Positions 18,009-26,636 of a DNA stretch of 64,000 bases are shown one piece after another (the first letter of the stretch is position 1; each line of letters opens with the position of its first letter). Origin of the DNA: Arthrobacter sp. ISL-65. Its GTDB lineage: Bacteria > Actinomycetota > Actinomycetes > Actinomycetales > Micrococcaceae. Made by a program: the position numbers and the translations under genes. The DNA lies in NCBI RefSeq assembly GCF_018613795.1, contig NZ_JAGGPN010000035.1:1-64000 (forward strand), in the 5' to 3' direction. The notes beneath the pieces are model-generated. The model worked only from the letters and a program-made list of their open reading frames with translations, did not search any database and had not been told where the DNA came from.

Positions 18009-18824
18009 CTACTTGACCATGTTGGCTTCACCAAGGCCGTATTTCTTGAGGATCTCAAGGTATTTGGGCGATTTCTTAAGGTCAGCCAGGCCGGAATTCA
18101 GGTCGTCAAGCAGTTGCTTGTCGTCTTTCCGCACACCCGCTCCAATGATGCCCGGGTAGAAGGGCTTGTAGGGTTGGACCAGCTTCAGCTTGGGGTTGGG
18201 CTTCTGCACGAGGCTGTAACCGATTACTGCGCTGTCCGTGAAGACGGCGTCAACCTGCTTGTTTTCCACCGCTGCGAGCAGGGCTGCCTGCGAGTCGAAG
18301 AGTTTCACCTGGCTCCCGCCAAGGCTGTCCACCAGCTCTTTGAACACGGTGCCGGTCTGGGCACCGAGCACCTTGCCTTTGACATCGTCACGGGAGGCTA
18401 GGGTCGAACCGGCCGGAACCACCATAGCCTCGCCCTCGGTGTACCAGGGATCCGTGAAGTTGATCTGCTTCTTCCGGTCGTCGGTGATGTACATGGCGTC
18501 CACGATGGCGTCGGCCTTCTTGGCGTTGAGCGCCGCGATCAGCGTGGCGAATTCAGAGGTGAAGACCTTGATCTTCCAGCCCTTCGCGTCCGCGATGGCC
18601 TTGATCATGTCGCCGTCGATGCCCTTAAGTTCGCCGGACGCCTGGTCTGTGAAAGAGAAGGGCGCGTCGTTGGACGTTGCGATGGTGATCGTCTTCTGTT
18701 GGGCCCCGCCGGCGTTGCCGCCCCCGCCTCCGCCTGAGCCGCACCCCGTCATGGCCAGGGCCACAACCAGGCCCATCGGCACCAGGGCGGCGAACCGCGT
18801 GCGCAGCATTTTTCTGTTCATCAT
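18009..18824 (-). CDS. Extracellular solute-binding lipoprotein, family 3
   Basis: 271 residues: lipoprotein signal ending MTGC (Cys28), a Gly/Asn-rich linker, then an SBP-bac-3 domain starting TITIATSNDAPFSFTDQ, with KGIDGDMIKAIADAKGW, EFATLIAALNAKKADAIVDAMYITDDRKK and FTDPWYTEGEAMVVP. It captures the ligand for the adjacent permease/ATPase. The DDRKKQINFTDPW stretch with a binding-site Arg-like position fits amino-acid or opine-like ligands; exact ligand unknown. Confidence 0.9.
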   Translation of the reverse strand: MMNRKMLRTRFAALVPMGLVVALAMTGCGSGGGGGGNAGGAQQKTITIATSNDAPFSFTDQASGELKGIDGDMIKAIADAKGWKIKVFTSEFATLIAALNAKKADAIVDAMYITDDRKKQINFTDPWYTEGEAMVVPAGSTLASRDDVKGKVLGAQTGTVFKELVDSLGGSQVKLFDSQAALLAAVENKQVDAVFTDSAVIGYSLVQKPNPKLKLVQPYKPFYPGIIGAGVRKDDKQLLDDLNSGLADLKKSPKYLEILKKYGLGEANMVK

Positions 18825-18848
18825 GAGTGCCTTCTGTAGTGATGGGTG

Positions 18849-20168
18849 CTATCGGTTGAAGCGGTCGAGCCGCAGCGTGGCGGTGGCCTTGTGGGCTTCC
18901 ATGCCTTCAAATGCGGAAATCGTGGCCACATAGTTGGCCAGGCGCGGGGTTGCGTCCTTTTCGATCCGCTGGAAGGTCAGGGGTTTGAGGAACCGGGACA
19001 CCGAGAGGCCCGCTGCGGACTTGGCCACGCCTCCTGTGGGGAGGACATGGTTGGTGCCTGACGTGCCCTTGTCAGAGTAGGCAACGGTGGACCAGGGACC
19101 CAGGAATATGGAGCCGTAGTTCTGGAGGTTCGCGTGGTAGTAGGAATCATCCGAGGTCTGGATCTCCAGGTGCTCCGGGGCCAGCAGGTCCATGATCTGC
19201 ACCGCCGTCTCCCGGTCTTCCGCCACATAGACGGTGCCGTAGTCCCGCCAGGCCGCACCGGCGATGTCGCGCGTGTCCAGTGTCCGCAGCTGTTTGTTGA
19301 TGTGCCGGATGACCTCCTCGCCCAATTCGTGTGAGGTTGTCACGAGGGACGCCGGCGACTGCGGGCCGTGTTCAGCCTGGCCGAGGAGGTCCGCTGCCAC
19401 GATTTCCGGATCGGCCGTTTCATCGGCGATCACGGCCACTTCGGACGGACCGGCGAGGAGGTCGATCCCGACGCGCCCGAACAGCTGCCGCTTGGCCTCG
19501 GTCACGTAAGCGTTACCTGCGCCAACCAGAATGTCCGCAGGCTGTTCGCCGAGGAGGCCGAAGGCCATGGCGGCCATCGCCTGGACCCCGCCGAGGGCGA
19601 ACGCCCGGTCAACCCCGGCCAGGTATGCGGCGTACAGCACGGCAGCGTGGCCGCCGTCGGGCCCAGTGGGCGGAGTGCAGGCCACCACGTTCTGGACACC
19701 GGCGGCCTTGGCAACGCCAACGGTCATGAAGGCGCTGGCCAGAATGGGGAACCGGCCCGCCGGCAGGTAGGCCCCGACGCGGGCAACGGGAACGTACTTC
19801 TGCCCGGTGAACACCCCCGGCAGGAGTTCGACTTCGAAGTCTGTGAGATGTTCGCGCTGCTCAACGGCAAACAGCCTGGTCCGCTCGGCACTGGCCATGA
19901 GTGCCTCGCGCAGCCCTGGGGAGAGCGAATCACCCGTCCTGGCCAGTTCATCGCCGCTGATCTCCAGGTTCTTGCCCTGCCAGCCGTCGAGCTGCCGTGA
20001 GTATTTGACGACGGCGTCCATCCCGTTTTTCTCGATGTCGCCGAGCATTGTCGATACCGTCTCAATAACCTCGGGGAGCCGCTGGGCGGGAGCGCCCCCG
20101 ACGGCGGCGCTTTTCAGGGTGACGAAGTTTCCAGTGATGTGAGCCCTGTCACGCTCTACTAGCTGCAT
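18849..20168 (-). CDS. HisD-family dehydrogenase, probably catabolic rather than histidine biosynthetic
   Basis: 439 residues aligning along the whole length of histidinol dehydrogenase: GAGNAYVTEAKRQLFG, LLAGPSEVAVIAD, the zinc-site GQAEHGP, APEHLEIQ, SGTNHVLPTGG and the final EGMEAHKATATLR. Zn and catalytic residues (Gln, His, Glu-His, Asp, C-terminal His) are kept. However, the usual YVPGGxAxYPSS loop reads YLPAGRFPI and the GDYxAG segment reads SDKGTSG, as in paralogs outside his operons. No other his genes are near; it leads an operon with an ABC importer and faces a LysR gene. Oxidation of an imported amino-alcohol or diol (histidinol or dihydroxypropanesulfonate-like) is the likely role. 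Confidence 0.82.
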   Translation of the reverse strand: MQLVERDRAHITGNFVTLKSAAVGGAPAQRLPEVIETVSTMLGDIEKNGMDAVVKYSRQLDGWQGKNLEISGDELARTGDSLSPGLREALMASAERTRLFAVEQREHLTDFEVELLPGVFTGQKYVPVARVGAYLPAGRFPILASAFMTVGVAKAAGVQNVVACTPPTGPDGGHAAVLYAAYLAGVDRAFALGGVQAMAAMAFGLLGEQPADILVGAGNAYVTEAKRQLFGRVGIDLLAGPSEVAVIADETADPEIVAADLLGQAEHGPQSPASLVTTSHELGEEVIRHINKQLRTLDTRDIAGAAWRDYGTVYVAEDRETAVQIMDLLAPEHLEIQTSDDSYYHANLQNYGSIFLGPWSTVAYSDKGTSGTNHVLPTGGVAKSAAGLSVSRFLKPLTFQRIEKDATPRLANYVATISAFEGMEAHKATATLRLDRFNR

Positions 20169-20225
20169 GGCCTAAAACGTACGGTCTTGCGGGCCATCGC
20201 ACAACCGGACCTCAACATGTGCGTG

Positions 20226-20244
20226 CCATAGGGTTTCCCTATGG
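20226..20244. promoter_or_regulatory. Perfect 19-bp palindrome, probable LysR operator
   Basis: CCATAGGGTTTCCCTATGG is an exact inverted repeat (8-bp arms, 3-nt centre) in the 93-nt gap between the divergent HisD-like and LysR genes, ending 17 nt before the LysR start. The position fits autoregulation and divergent control by the LysR protein. Confidence 0.65.
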
Positions 20245-20261
20245 GACGGTAGGCTGGTGAC

Positions 20262-21194
20262 ATGACCCTCACGCAACTCAGGGCTTTTCTCGCCGCCTAC
20301 GAACTCGGCTCCTTTACTGCCGCTGCACGAAAGTTGGAAACAAGCCAGGCGTCCGTCTCGGAACTCATCAGCAGACTGGAACAGGAGCTCAACCACAGTC
20401 TCTTCACGCGCGGCGGGCGGCGGCTCATTCCCACCACGATCGCCGTTGAGCTCCAGGTCCATGCGCTGCAGTCCGTGACGTCTTTTGACAACGGAGTGGA
20501 GGCGCTGAAGTCCATGTCATCACTGGAAGGGGGCGTCTGCACCTTCGGCGTCCTGCGGTACGGAGCCCACTACGGCCTTGCCGACCTCGTGCAGCGGTTT
20601 CACCGGCGCTATCCCAAGGTGAAAGTCCGCCTGGTGGGGCTGAACTCCGTTGCTGTGGCCGAATCTGTAGCATCGGGCGAAGTTGAGGCTGGACTCATCG
20701 TGCTCCCGGTTGTGGAAACGGGCCTGCAGGTCAGACCGCTGTTCCGGGACGAGGTTTATTACATCTCAGCCACGCGGGACCCTTCACGCGGCCCCATGAC
20801 CATGGAGGAACTGGCGGAGTCAAAGCTGGTGCTCTACGACGCCTTCGCGGGCTGGCGCGACCCCACCCGCCGGCAAATCCTGGAGCGCGCCCGGCTCAAA
20901 GGGCTGAAGATTGACCCTGCGATCGAAGTTGAGCACGTGGACACCGCGCTGGAGCTGGTGGCCACCGGGGCAGCTGATACCTTTGCTCCGCAGGCGATCG
21001 TCAACGGTCCGGGATTCCCCAAAACCATCAAAGCGGTCCCTTTTGCTGAACCCTTGTACGACACGGTTGCCCTGATCCAGCGGGAGGCCGCATATATTTC
21101 CCCGTCAACACGCAAAATGGCGCAGATGGCCGAGCGGACGCTGCTGGCCAAGGTGGCGCCCGAGCAGAATGTCCGGCGGCAGATCCGAAGCTGA
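20262..21194 (+). CDS. LysR-family transcriptional regulator
   Basis: 310 residues. The N-terminal winged helix-turn-helix is canonical (MTLTQLRAFLAAYELGSFTA, SQASVSELISRLEQEL, LFTRGGRRLIPT), followed by a two-lobed effector domain (VCTFGVLRYGAHYGLADLV, EVEAGLIVLP). It is divergent from the HisD-like/ABC operon and has a perfect palindrome in front, so it probably controls that operon in response to the imported compound or its oxidation product. Confidence 0.92.
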   Translation: MTLTQLRAFLAAYELGSFTAAARKLETSQASVSELISRLEQELNHSLFTRGGRRLIPTTIAVELQVHALQSVTSFDNGVEALKSMSSLEGGVCTFGVLRYGAHYGLADLVQRFHRRYPKVKVRLVGLNSVAVAESVASGEVEAGLIVLPVVETGLQVRPLFRDEVYYISATRDPSRGPMTMEELAESKLVLYDAFAGWRDPTRRQILERARLKGLKIDPAIEVEHVDTALELVATGAADTFAPQAIVNGPGFPKTIKAVPFAEPLYDTVALIQREAAYISPSTRKMAQMAERTLLAKVAPEQNVRRQIRS

Positions 21195-21250
21195 ACCGGC
21201 CAATCGGCAACAGCCGCAGGATCCCCTCATCACGCTGTGGGTCACGCCAG

Positions 21251-21305
21251 GAGCAGCAGGGAGCCCAACGGCCCCCCATAACTGCCGTTGGAATCCCTGC
21301 TGCTT
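21251..21305 (+). terminator. Long imperfect hairpin after the LysR gene
   Basis: Arms 21251-21272 and 21284-21305 pair over 22 nt with two or three mismatches (left arm GAGCAGCAGGGAGCCCAACG..., right arm its near-complement) around an 11-nt C/A-rich loop. There is no long T-run. Location 57 nt after the LysR stop suggests a terminator or mRNA 3'-end structure. Confidence 0.5.
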
Positions 21306-21396
21306 CTGAAGGCTAGCCGGTCCGCTTCAATGCGGTCATCCCGGTGTCGGCTTAACAGCGGAATATGTCACCGGAAGTGGGACACCGCGGAGCTTT

Positions 21397-22073
21397 ATGA
21401 CGCGTGGCCGGATTCTGCACGAACCTGATGACGACCACGAGGCGGTGCGGATCGGATTCGCCGCCTCGGCCGCCCGCGACGCCCAAAGCAGCCCGGCCCC
21501 AGTCGCCGTCGTGGGCATGGCGCCCACCGTCGAAGCCTTCCTGGAAGCCGGACGGGGCATTTGCGACGTCGTTGCCCTGGATATGTCGCTCGCGGACGGC
21601 ACGCGCCCCGTGGACAACGCGGCGCAACTGACGGCGGCCGGCTACAAAGTCCTCGTCTTCACCATGGGCGACAACGTGGCAAGCCTGCAGGAAGCCCTCG
21701 CCAACGGAGCTGTGGGCGTCTCGCTCAAGTCGGAGCCCATCGCGGAAACGTTCGCCAAGCTGCGCCGCATCGCCGCCGGAGAAACCATCGACAGCCAGGA
21801 GCTCGCCGCCGCCATCGAAGTGGACAGCGAATTCGTCGCAGCAAACCTGTCCGACCGCGAGCGCGAATGCCTGGCCCTCTACGCCGACGGCCTGGGCAGT
21901 ACTAGGTGGCCCGCCGCATGGGGGTGGCGGAAAGCACCGTCAAGAAGAACATCGACCGGGTCCGGGAGAAGTACGAGGCAGCGGGACGTCCCGCTGGCAC
22001 GAAAATCGATCTGTACCGCAGGGCAGTGGAGGACGGCATCCTGCCTCCGCTTCTTCCGCTGCGGAAGCGCTGA
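21397..22073 (+). pseudogene. NarL/LuxR-type response regulator, frameshifted
   Basis: From ATG 21397 the frame encodes a receiver-like domain (phospho-acceptor region CDVVALDMSLADG, conserved Lys in GVSLKSEP) and the start of a LuxR-type helix-turn-helix (LSDRERECLALYADGLGS). The rest of that domain (VARRMGVAESTVKKNIDRVR ... LPLRKR) is in another frame and ends at TGA 22071-22073. One nucleotide appears to be missing near 21903-21905. The intact ancestor would be ~225 residues and ends 3 nt before the kinase gene. Either the gene is decayed or this is a sequencing error. Confidence 0.8.
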
Positions 22074-22075
22074 CC

Positions 22076-23255
22076 GTGCCAGCCCAGAACCGAGCCGGAG
22101 TCTCCGCCAGGCGCACGCACCGGCTGATGGCCCGGGGCATCGCCGCCTTCGCGCTCCTGCTGCTGCTCCAGGCCAGCGGCGCAGTGATCGCACAGTCGGC
22201 CCACGCCGCCGGCTGGTGGAAGGTGCTTTTCCTCTGGGGCTTCCTGGCGCTGCTGGCTGCGTTCACCGCGGCGTCCGTCAGGGGGAAGGGCTTGGTGTGG
22301 ATGGCCAAAGCCCTGGCCTTCCTGATCCTTTCGGGGATGGCGCTCTGGCCAGTGGCGGTTCCGGCTGCCGTTCCGGAGGGCTTCGGCACGCCGTGGCTGT
22401 GGGCCATGATCAACGTCGGCGCCGCGATGTGCGCGTACGGGGCCGGTGCCCGCGCAGGGTGCGCCTACGCCGTCGTCATCGGTGCAGTGTTTGTCATCGT
22501 GCGGACCGCGCCGCAGGGCGGCTCCGCTCCCCTGCTGGTGGCGCTGGAAGACGCCCTGTTCGCCACGGTGCTTGGCCTCATCATCAGCGTAAGCATCAGC
22601 ATTCTCCGCCATGCGGCGGAAAGAGCTGACGCCGCGGCCGAGGACGCCATCACCCGCTACCGGGAGGCGGCCGCGGCAACGGCGCTCAGCAATTGAGAGG
22701 CTGCGGCTGGACGGACTGCCGCACGACTGCGTGATGACCGCCCTGCTCACCGCCGCCCGTGCCGGGTCGCCGGAGGAACGGACGGCAAGCGCCGGCCTCG
22801 CCCGCAGCACGCTGGAGCGGCTGGACGAGCAGGGAACCGGACAGTCTGAAGCCGAGCCTGCCACAGTCACCGAGGGGCCAGGCGCGGATCCGTTCGCGGC
22901 CGACGGCGGCCCTCACGTTCCGGAGGTGACAGTCACCTGTGATTCGGCGGAGCACCTTCTTCTGCCGGCCGACGCTGTCCGTGCAGTTGTCGAGGCCGCC
23001 TCCGCGGCGGTCAACAACTCCCGCCGGCACTCCGGGGCGGGCCGCTGCGGCGTCCACCTTGCCGGGCGCCGCAGCGGGCGGACCGCGCGCGTCACCGTCA
23101 CCGTCCGTGACACCGGGCGTGGGTTTGATCCCGGGTTGGTCCCCGACCGGCGGCTGGGGATCCGGGTGTCCAACGCCTGGCGGATGGAGACTGTGGGCGG
23201 ATCCGCCGCCATCACGTCCGCCCCGGGTGCCGGCACGGAAGTGCGGCTGGAGTAG
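22076..23255 (+). pseudogene. Membrane sensor histidine kinase, frameshifted
   Basis: GTG 22076 opens a frame of 206 codons with about five membrane helices and a coiled segment, stopping at 22694-22696 after YREAAAATALSN. The continuation (AIERLRLDGLPHDCVMTALL ... ) is in another frame up to 23255, with an H-box-like region (LPHD), an N-box-like VVEAASAAVNNSRRHS and a G1 box (DTGRGFDPG). A net one-base insertion (or two-base deletion) near 22690 would join them. It follows the broken response-regulator gene at once, so both partners are hit. Confidence 0.8.
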
Positions 23256-23296
23256 GAAGGGGGCGCGGCACGATCCGGCAAATCTCCACCGGGACA

Positions 23297-24256
23297 ATGA
23301 TCATCCTGTGCTCGGTGTTCGTGGCCGTCCAGATCTGCCTCGGGCTGCTGAGCCTGGACCTGGTGACCGCCGCGTGGCCGGTGCTGCTGGCCATGCCCAT
23401 CTATGTCGCGGCCGTCGCGGTGGTCCTGTTCCCCCGCCCGGGACGGCTTCCGCGGGGCCCGGCCATCGCGGCGTTGGCCGCGGCGGCCGCCATAACTGTT
23501 CTCGTAAGCAGCGTGCTTCCCTGGGACATCTGCCCGGGATATGCGGCCTGGCACCTGTCGGCGAGCTACACGCTGCTGGTGGTGGTCAACATCCGCGGCC
23601 GGGTTCTGCTCTCGTGGATCGGCGTGGTGCTGTCCGCACTGCTCGTCACTGTGTGGACCTCGGGGACCACTATGGGGCTGGTGGGCGGGCTGATGCTGAA
23701 CATCGCCACCGTCGGCTGGGTTCTCGTGAGCACCGGAATCGGGCACCTGCTGCGCATGAACGACCGCAAGGTGGCCCAGTACAGCAGCGACGCCCGTGCC
23801 GCGGCCGACTGGCACGCCGCCGAACAGGCCCTGAACGTTGCCCGGACCCAGTGGCTGGAGCACGTGCGGATGGTTGCTGGGCCGGCGCTGGCACCGATTT
23901 CTGACCCTGCCCACACGGTCACCGAGGAAGAACGCCGGGAGTTGCAGCTCATCGAAGCACGGTTCCGTGACGAGATCCGCGGGCGGGTCCTCGCCACCGA
24001 GGAGGTCCTCGAGGCGGCCCGCAGGGCGCGGGAACGCGGCGTGACCGTGCAGATTCTGGATGACAGCCCGCGAGACTTCGAACCGCGGACGCTTGCGGCC
24101 GTCTCCCAGAAGGTGGCAAGCGTGCTCGACGAGGCGCGGACCGGCACGGTCACGGCGAGGGCCAGGCCGCAGGGCGGTCGGTTGGCTGTGACGATAGTCG
24201 CGTCCAGCGCGGAAGCGCCAGACGGGCCCATGCTCGTTGAGTTCCCGGAGCGGTAA
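23297..24256 (+). CDS. Membrane protein with degenerate histidine-kinase-like C-terminus
   Basis: 319 residues: four to five membrane helices in the first ~150 residues, then a soluble part with a long helix (VAQYSSDARAAADWHAAEQA) and an alpha/beta domain. The layout mimics the preceding sensor kinase, but neither an H-box nor clear N/G boxes are visible, so kinase activity is doubtful. The frame stays open upstream of ATG 23297 for ~15 codons (GTIRQISTG) without a good start codon, so the true start may have been lost or lie in the kinase gene. Forms a set with the two frameshifted genes. Confidence 0.65.
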   Translation: MIILCSVFVAVQICLGLLSLDLVTAAWPVLLAMPIYVAAVAVVLFPRPGRLPRGPAIAALAAAAAITVLVSSVLPWDICPGYAAWHLSASYTLLVVVNIRGRVLLSWIGVVLSALLVTVWTSGTTMGLVGGLMLNIATVGWVLVSTGIGHLLRMNDRKVAQYSSDARAAADWHAAEQALNVARTQWLEHVRMVAGPALAPISDPAHTVTEEERRELQLIEARFRDEIRGRVLATEEVLEAARRARERGVTVQILDDSPRDFEPRTLAAVSQKVASVLDEARTGTVTARARPQGGRLAVTIVASSAEAPDGPMLVEFPER

Positions 24257-24300
24257 CCAACCGCCGGGTCGCATCGCATTCCAGCGGATGCCGGACACTG

Positions 24301-24435
24301 TCAGCGCGTGAGTGCCAGCCAGACGACGGCCGCCGTCACCGCGGCCAGACTTCCCAGTCCTGCGTAGGAAAGGGCCTGCAGCTGGCGCTTCCGCGCCTGA
24401 CGCTGCTGAAAACGGTCAAGATTCGAGTTCCCCAT
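24301..24435 (-). CDS. Very small membrane protein, type A (44 aa)
   Basis: ATG 24435 to TGA 24303-24301. A charged Gln/Arg-rich N-terminus (DRFQQRQARKRQLQ) precedes one helix (LSYAGLGSLAAVTAAVVWLAL) that ends in TR. The helix and its basic flank match the protein at 26637-26780 (pattern LSYxGLxxLxAxTAxVVxxAL), which argues that both are real. It is the last of six minus-strand genes around the ParA-like gene. No strong ribosome binding site. Confidence 0.6.
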   Translation of the reverse strand: MGNSNLDRFQQRQARKRQLQALSYAGLGSLAAVTAAVVWLALTR

Positions 24436-24493
24436 GGGCCCGACGCTAAGTGGGACTCCTTGGATTTAGCTTGGGGCGGACGGTCCCGGCGCG

Positions 24494-24628
24494 CTACTTG
24501 CAAGGCTGAGTCAGAAACCTGCCTTGGTGTTTGGACCTGGACCGGATAATCACAGCAGAGACGCCACTCGCTGCCGCCAAAGATCCAAGCATTACGGCTA
24601 GTGCTGATGCGTATTCAAAGATAGTCAT
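24494..24628 (-). CDS. Very small membrane protein, type B (44 aa)
   Basis: ATG 24628 to TAG 24496-24494. One N-terminal helix (FEYASALAVMLGSLAAASGVSAVII) is followed by a basic tail RSRSKHQGRF. GGAGG lies 11 nt upstream. The layout (short acidic N-end, helix, basic tail) and several positions resemble the 46-residue protein at 26297-26437. It lies between the ParA-like gene and the type A gene on the same strand. Confidence 0.58.
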   Translation of the reverse strand: MTIFEYASALAVMLGSLAAASGVSAVIIRSRSKHQGRFLTQPCK

Positions 24629-24783
24629 CGCGGCCACACCCTCCGGTTGTGATGCTGCGACACTACCCGCTCGAACCGGGCACCTCCGAGAACGAATCCA
24701 GCGTGTCAGGTCAAGATTTGGAAACGCGGTCCGCCCCTGGGTAATGGGCCATAAGCAATAGTCATACCCACGCCGGAAGAAAC

Positions 24784-26025
24784 CTATCGGTACCCGTCCA
24801 CAATTGCCGCGGCGATCTCCTTATAAGCCCGCCGCGTTTCCGGCTTTAGGTGGTCGAGGGTCACTAGGTCACCGTCGGCCACTCCCCTGTCGTGAGGCAC
24901 GGCGATGAGCTCGCGGCACATCCCCGCAAGGTGCTCCTCGATGGCGTCCTTGTCCACGCGGTTGGACACCTCGTCCTTGTCCGTGATCACCACGATGGCA
25001 TTGCGGGCCAGGTCCTCGTAGCCATGGCCGGCCAACCACTGGAGGGTGCTGCGGGCGCGCTTGGCTCCGCTCACCGCGTAGCCGGCGGCGATGATCAGGT
25101 TGTCCGCCGACTGCAGGATCCCCGACATGGCGTTGTGTGTCACGCCGGTGCCGCAGTCGGTCAGTGCCACGGAGTAGTAGCTCGAGATGAGCTTGCGGAT
25201 CCGCAGGTACTCCTCGGCGGTGAGCGAGTCGGACACCTCGGGGTCCTGCTCGCCGGCAATGAGGTGCAGCCGGCCGGAGTGGTGCATGTAGCGGGACAGC
25301 TCGGTCAGCGAATTGACGGAGTCAATGTTCTTGAGCAGGTCCGTGATGGTCCGCGGGGTGGCCTTCTGGTAGATGCCCTCGCCGAGTGCGCGCTCCACGA
25401 GGTCGCCGGAATCAGGGTTGGCGTCGATGGCGCAGGGCGGGTCGCCGCGGAATTCGGCCAGGGTGAGGCCGACGCCCACGGTGGTGGACGTCTTGCCGAT
25501 CCCGCCCTTGAGGCTGAGCACGGCAGTGTTGAAGCTGCCCTGCAGCTGGCGCGAGATCCGGCGGGCCACCTCGTCCTCCTCGCGTTCCAGAGCGCTCGGC
25601 CCAAGGTTCCAGGCGCCACCGGTGGCCCGGTACAGGAAGCCGCGGAAACCCTTCTTCGGCCGCGGCTTCTGCTGCCGGACGAACGACGTCGGCAGTGCGG
25701 TGGCGTCCGCTACCGGCGCCTCAGCTTCTGGGAGGCTTTCCGGAACTCGCGACGGCGGGGCTCCCGCCGGCTGGCGGACCGGCGTTGGCGGCGTGGCCGC
25801 AGCGGGCGGCGCATCGGAGAGCCCGTCGGCAGCCGCGGCCGCTTCCGCCCAGGAGGAGCTGCGGATGGGACGGGGCGGTGCGGTGGGCTCAGGTGTCACG
25901 GCGGGGAATGTTCCTGTCCAGGCGTCAGAGCCGTCGTCATTGCGGCGGCGGAAGCGGCGGCGGAGCTCGGGCTGCTCTTCATCGATGGCGGCCTCGGCTA
26001 ATCGGTTATCCGCTGGCTTGGGCAT
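24784..26025 (-). CDS. ParA/MinD-like ATPase with Pro/Ala-rich N-terminus (EspI-like)
   Basis: 413 residues from ATG 26025, preceded by GGGGGGAA; a GTG at 26046 is a weaker choice. Residues 1-140 are charged then Pro/Ala-rich and disordered. The ATPase domain has the deviant Walker A KGGIGKTST, IDANPDSGDL (A' region) and TDCGTG (Walker B), and ends in a basic helix. The combination of disordered N-terminus and MinD domain resembles actinobacterial EspI and related proteins linked to type VII secretion or polar localisation, but no ESX genes are seen here. It is surrounded by five short membrane-protein genes on the same strand. Confidence 0.85.
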   Translation of the reverse strand: MPKPADNRLAEAAIDEEQPELRRRFRRRNDDGSDAWTGTFPAVTPEPTAPPRPIRSSSWAEAAAAADGLSDAPPAAATPPTPVRQPAGAPPSRVPESLPEAEAPVADATALPTSFVRQQKPRPKKGFRGFLYRATGGAWNLGPSALEREEDEVARRISRQLQGSFNTAVLSLKGGIGKTSTTVGVGLTLAEFRGDPPCAIDANPDSGDLVERALGEGIYQKATPRTITDLLKNIDSVNSLTELSRYMHHSGRLHLIAGEQDPEVSDSLTAEEYLRIRKLISSYYSVALTDCGTGVTHNAMSGILQSADNLIIAAGYAVSGAKRARSTLQWLAGHGYEDLARNAIVVITDKDEVSNRVDKDAIEEHLAGMCRELIAVPHDRGVADGDLVTLDHLKPETRRAYKEIAAAIVDGYR

Positions 26026-26166
26026 GGTCGTTCCCCCCGGGCTCACAGCGGCGTCCCGCTGCGGTGGTCGATTGGTCTCGTTCTGACAGCCATTCTAGGC
26101 GCTGGCCGAGTGCCTATTTGTCAGGCGCCTTGGTAGCGCGTCCCCAAAGGCAGCAAATGCGGCGCG

Positions 26167-26289
26167 TCAGGCGGCGTTTGTGAGAGCTGCCACTACAACA
26201 GCGGCAGTGATCACCAGCAGGATGCCCAACACCACGTAGCCCCACCATTTGGGCCGGCTACGGTGCGGGTTGATGTCGACATACGGCAC
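26167..26289 (-). CDS. Very small membrane protein, type C (40 aa)
   Basis: GTG 26289 to TGA 26169-26167. Sequence begins VPYVDINPHRSRPKWWGYVVLG and has one helix (GYVVLGILLVITAAVVVAAL) with a Trp pair at the membrane edge. It starts 7 nt after the stop of the 46-residue gene, suggesting a mini-operon that runs into the ParA-like gene. Confidence 0.5.
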   Translation of the reverse strand: MPYVDINPHRSRPKWWGYVVLGILLVITAAVVVAALTNAA

Positions 26290-26296
26290 CTCTAAT

Positions 26297-26437
26297 TCAC
26301 CTGCCCAGGAACCGGCGCGGGGCGGCAGTCACAACAGCGCGGCGTTTGAGCCGGAGCAACCAATAGAGACCTGCGAACGGAACGAGCAAGGTCCCCAGAA
26401 GTGCGGACAGCGCTAAGACAAAATCGGTGAAAGCCAC
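26297..26437 (-). CDS. Very small membrane protein, type B (46 aa)
   Basis: GTG 26437 to TGA 26299-26297. GGAGG sits 8 nt before the start, the best ribosome binding site in this group. One helix (FVLALSALLGTLLVPFAGLYWLL) is followed by a strongly basic tail (RLKRRAVVTAAPRRFLGR). It resembles the 44-residue protein at 24494-24628 in layout and in parts of the helix. Confidence 0.6.
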   Translation of the reverse strand: MAFTDFVLALSALLGTLLVPFAGLYWLLRLKRRAVVTAAPRRFLGR

Positions 26438-26636
26438 AGGTGAGACCTCCGGAAGTGGCAGCACCTTCGACGCATTCCGAGCGGCAGTACCCGGGCGCGG
26501 CTAAGGGGCTGGAAGCGGGATCCCTCAAATTCCGGATCGCTCGTCAGCATACTTAGCAGTCAAGGGCGCTGTCCAATCGGACACGCCCACTTACAACTTC
26601 AGTCAAGATATTCATTTGAAACGCTGAGTGCGCGAG

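Noticed and set aside
18849..20168. Biosynthetic hisD of a histidine operon
   Set aside because: No other his gene is adjacent, the substrate loops deviate, and the partners are a transporter and a LysR regulator.
22913..24298. 461-codon open frame on the minus strand
   Set aside because: It is antisense to the sensor-kinase region, rich in Arg/Gly/Pro/His, with no recognisable motif; a high-GC shadow frame.
24892..26001. 369-codon + strand frame across the ParA-like gene
   Set aside because: Antisense to a gene with clear Walker motifs; composition is typical of a shadow.
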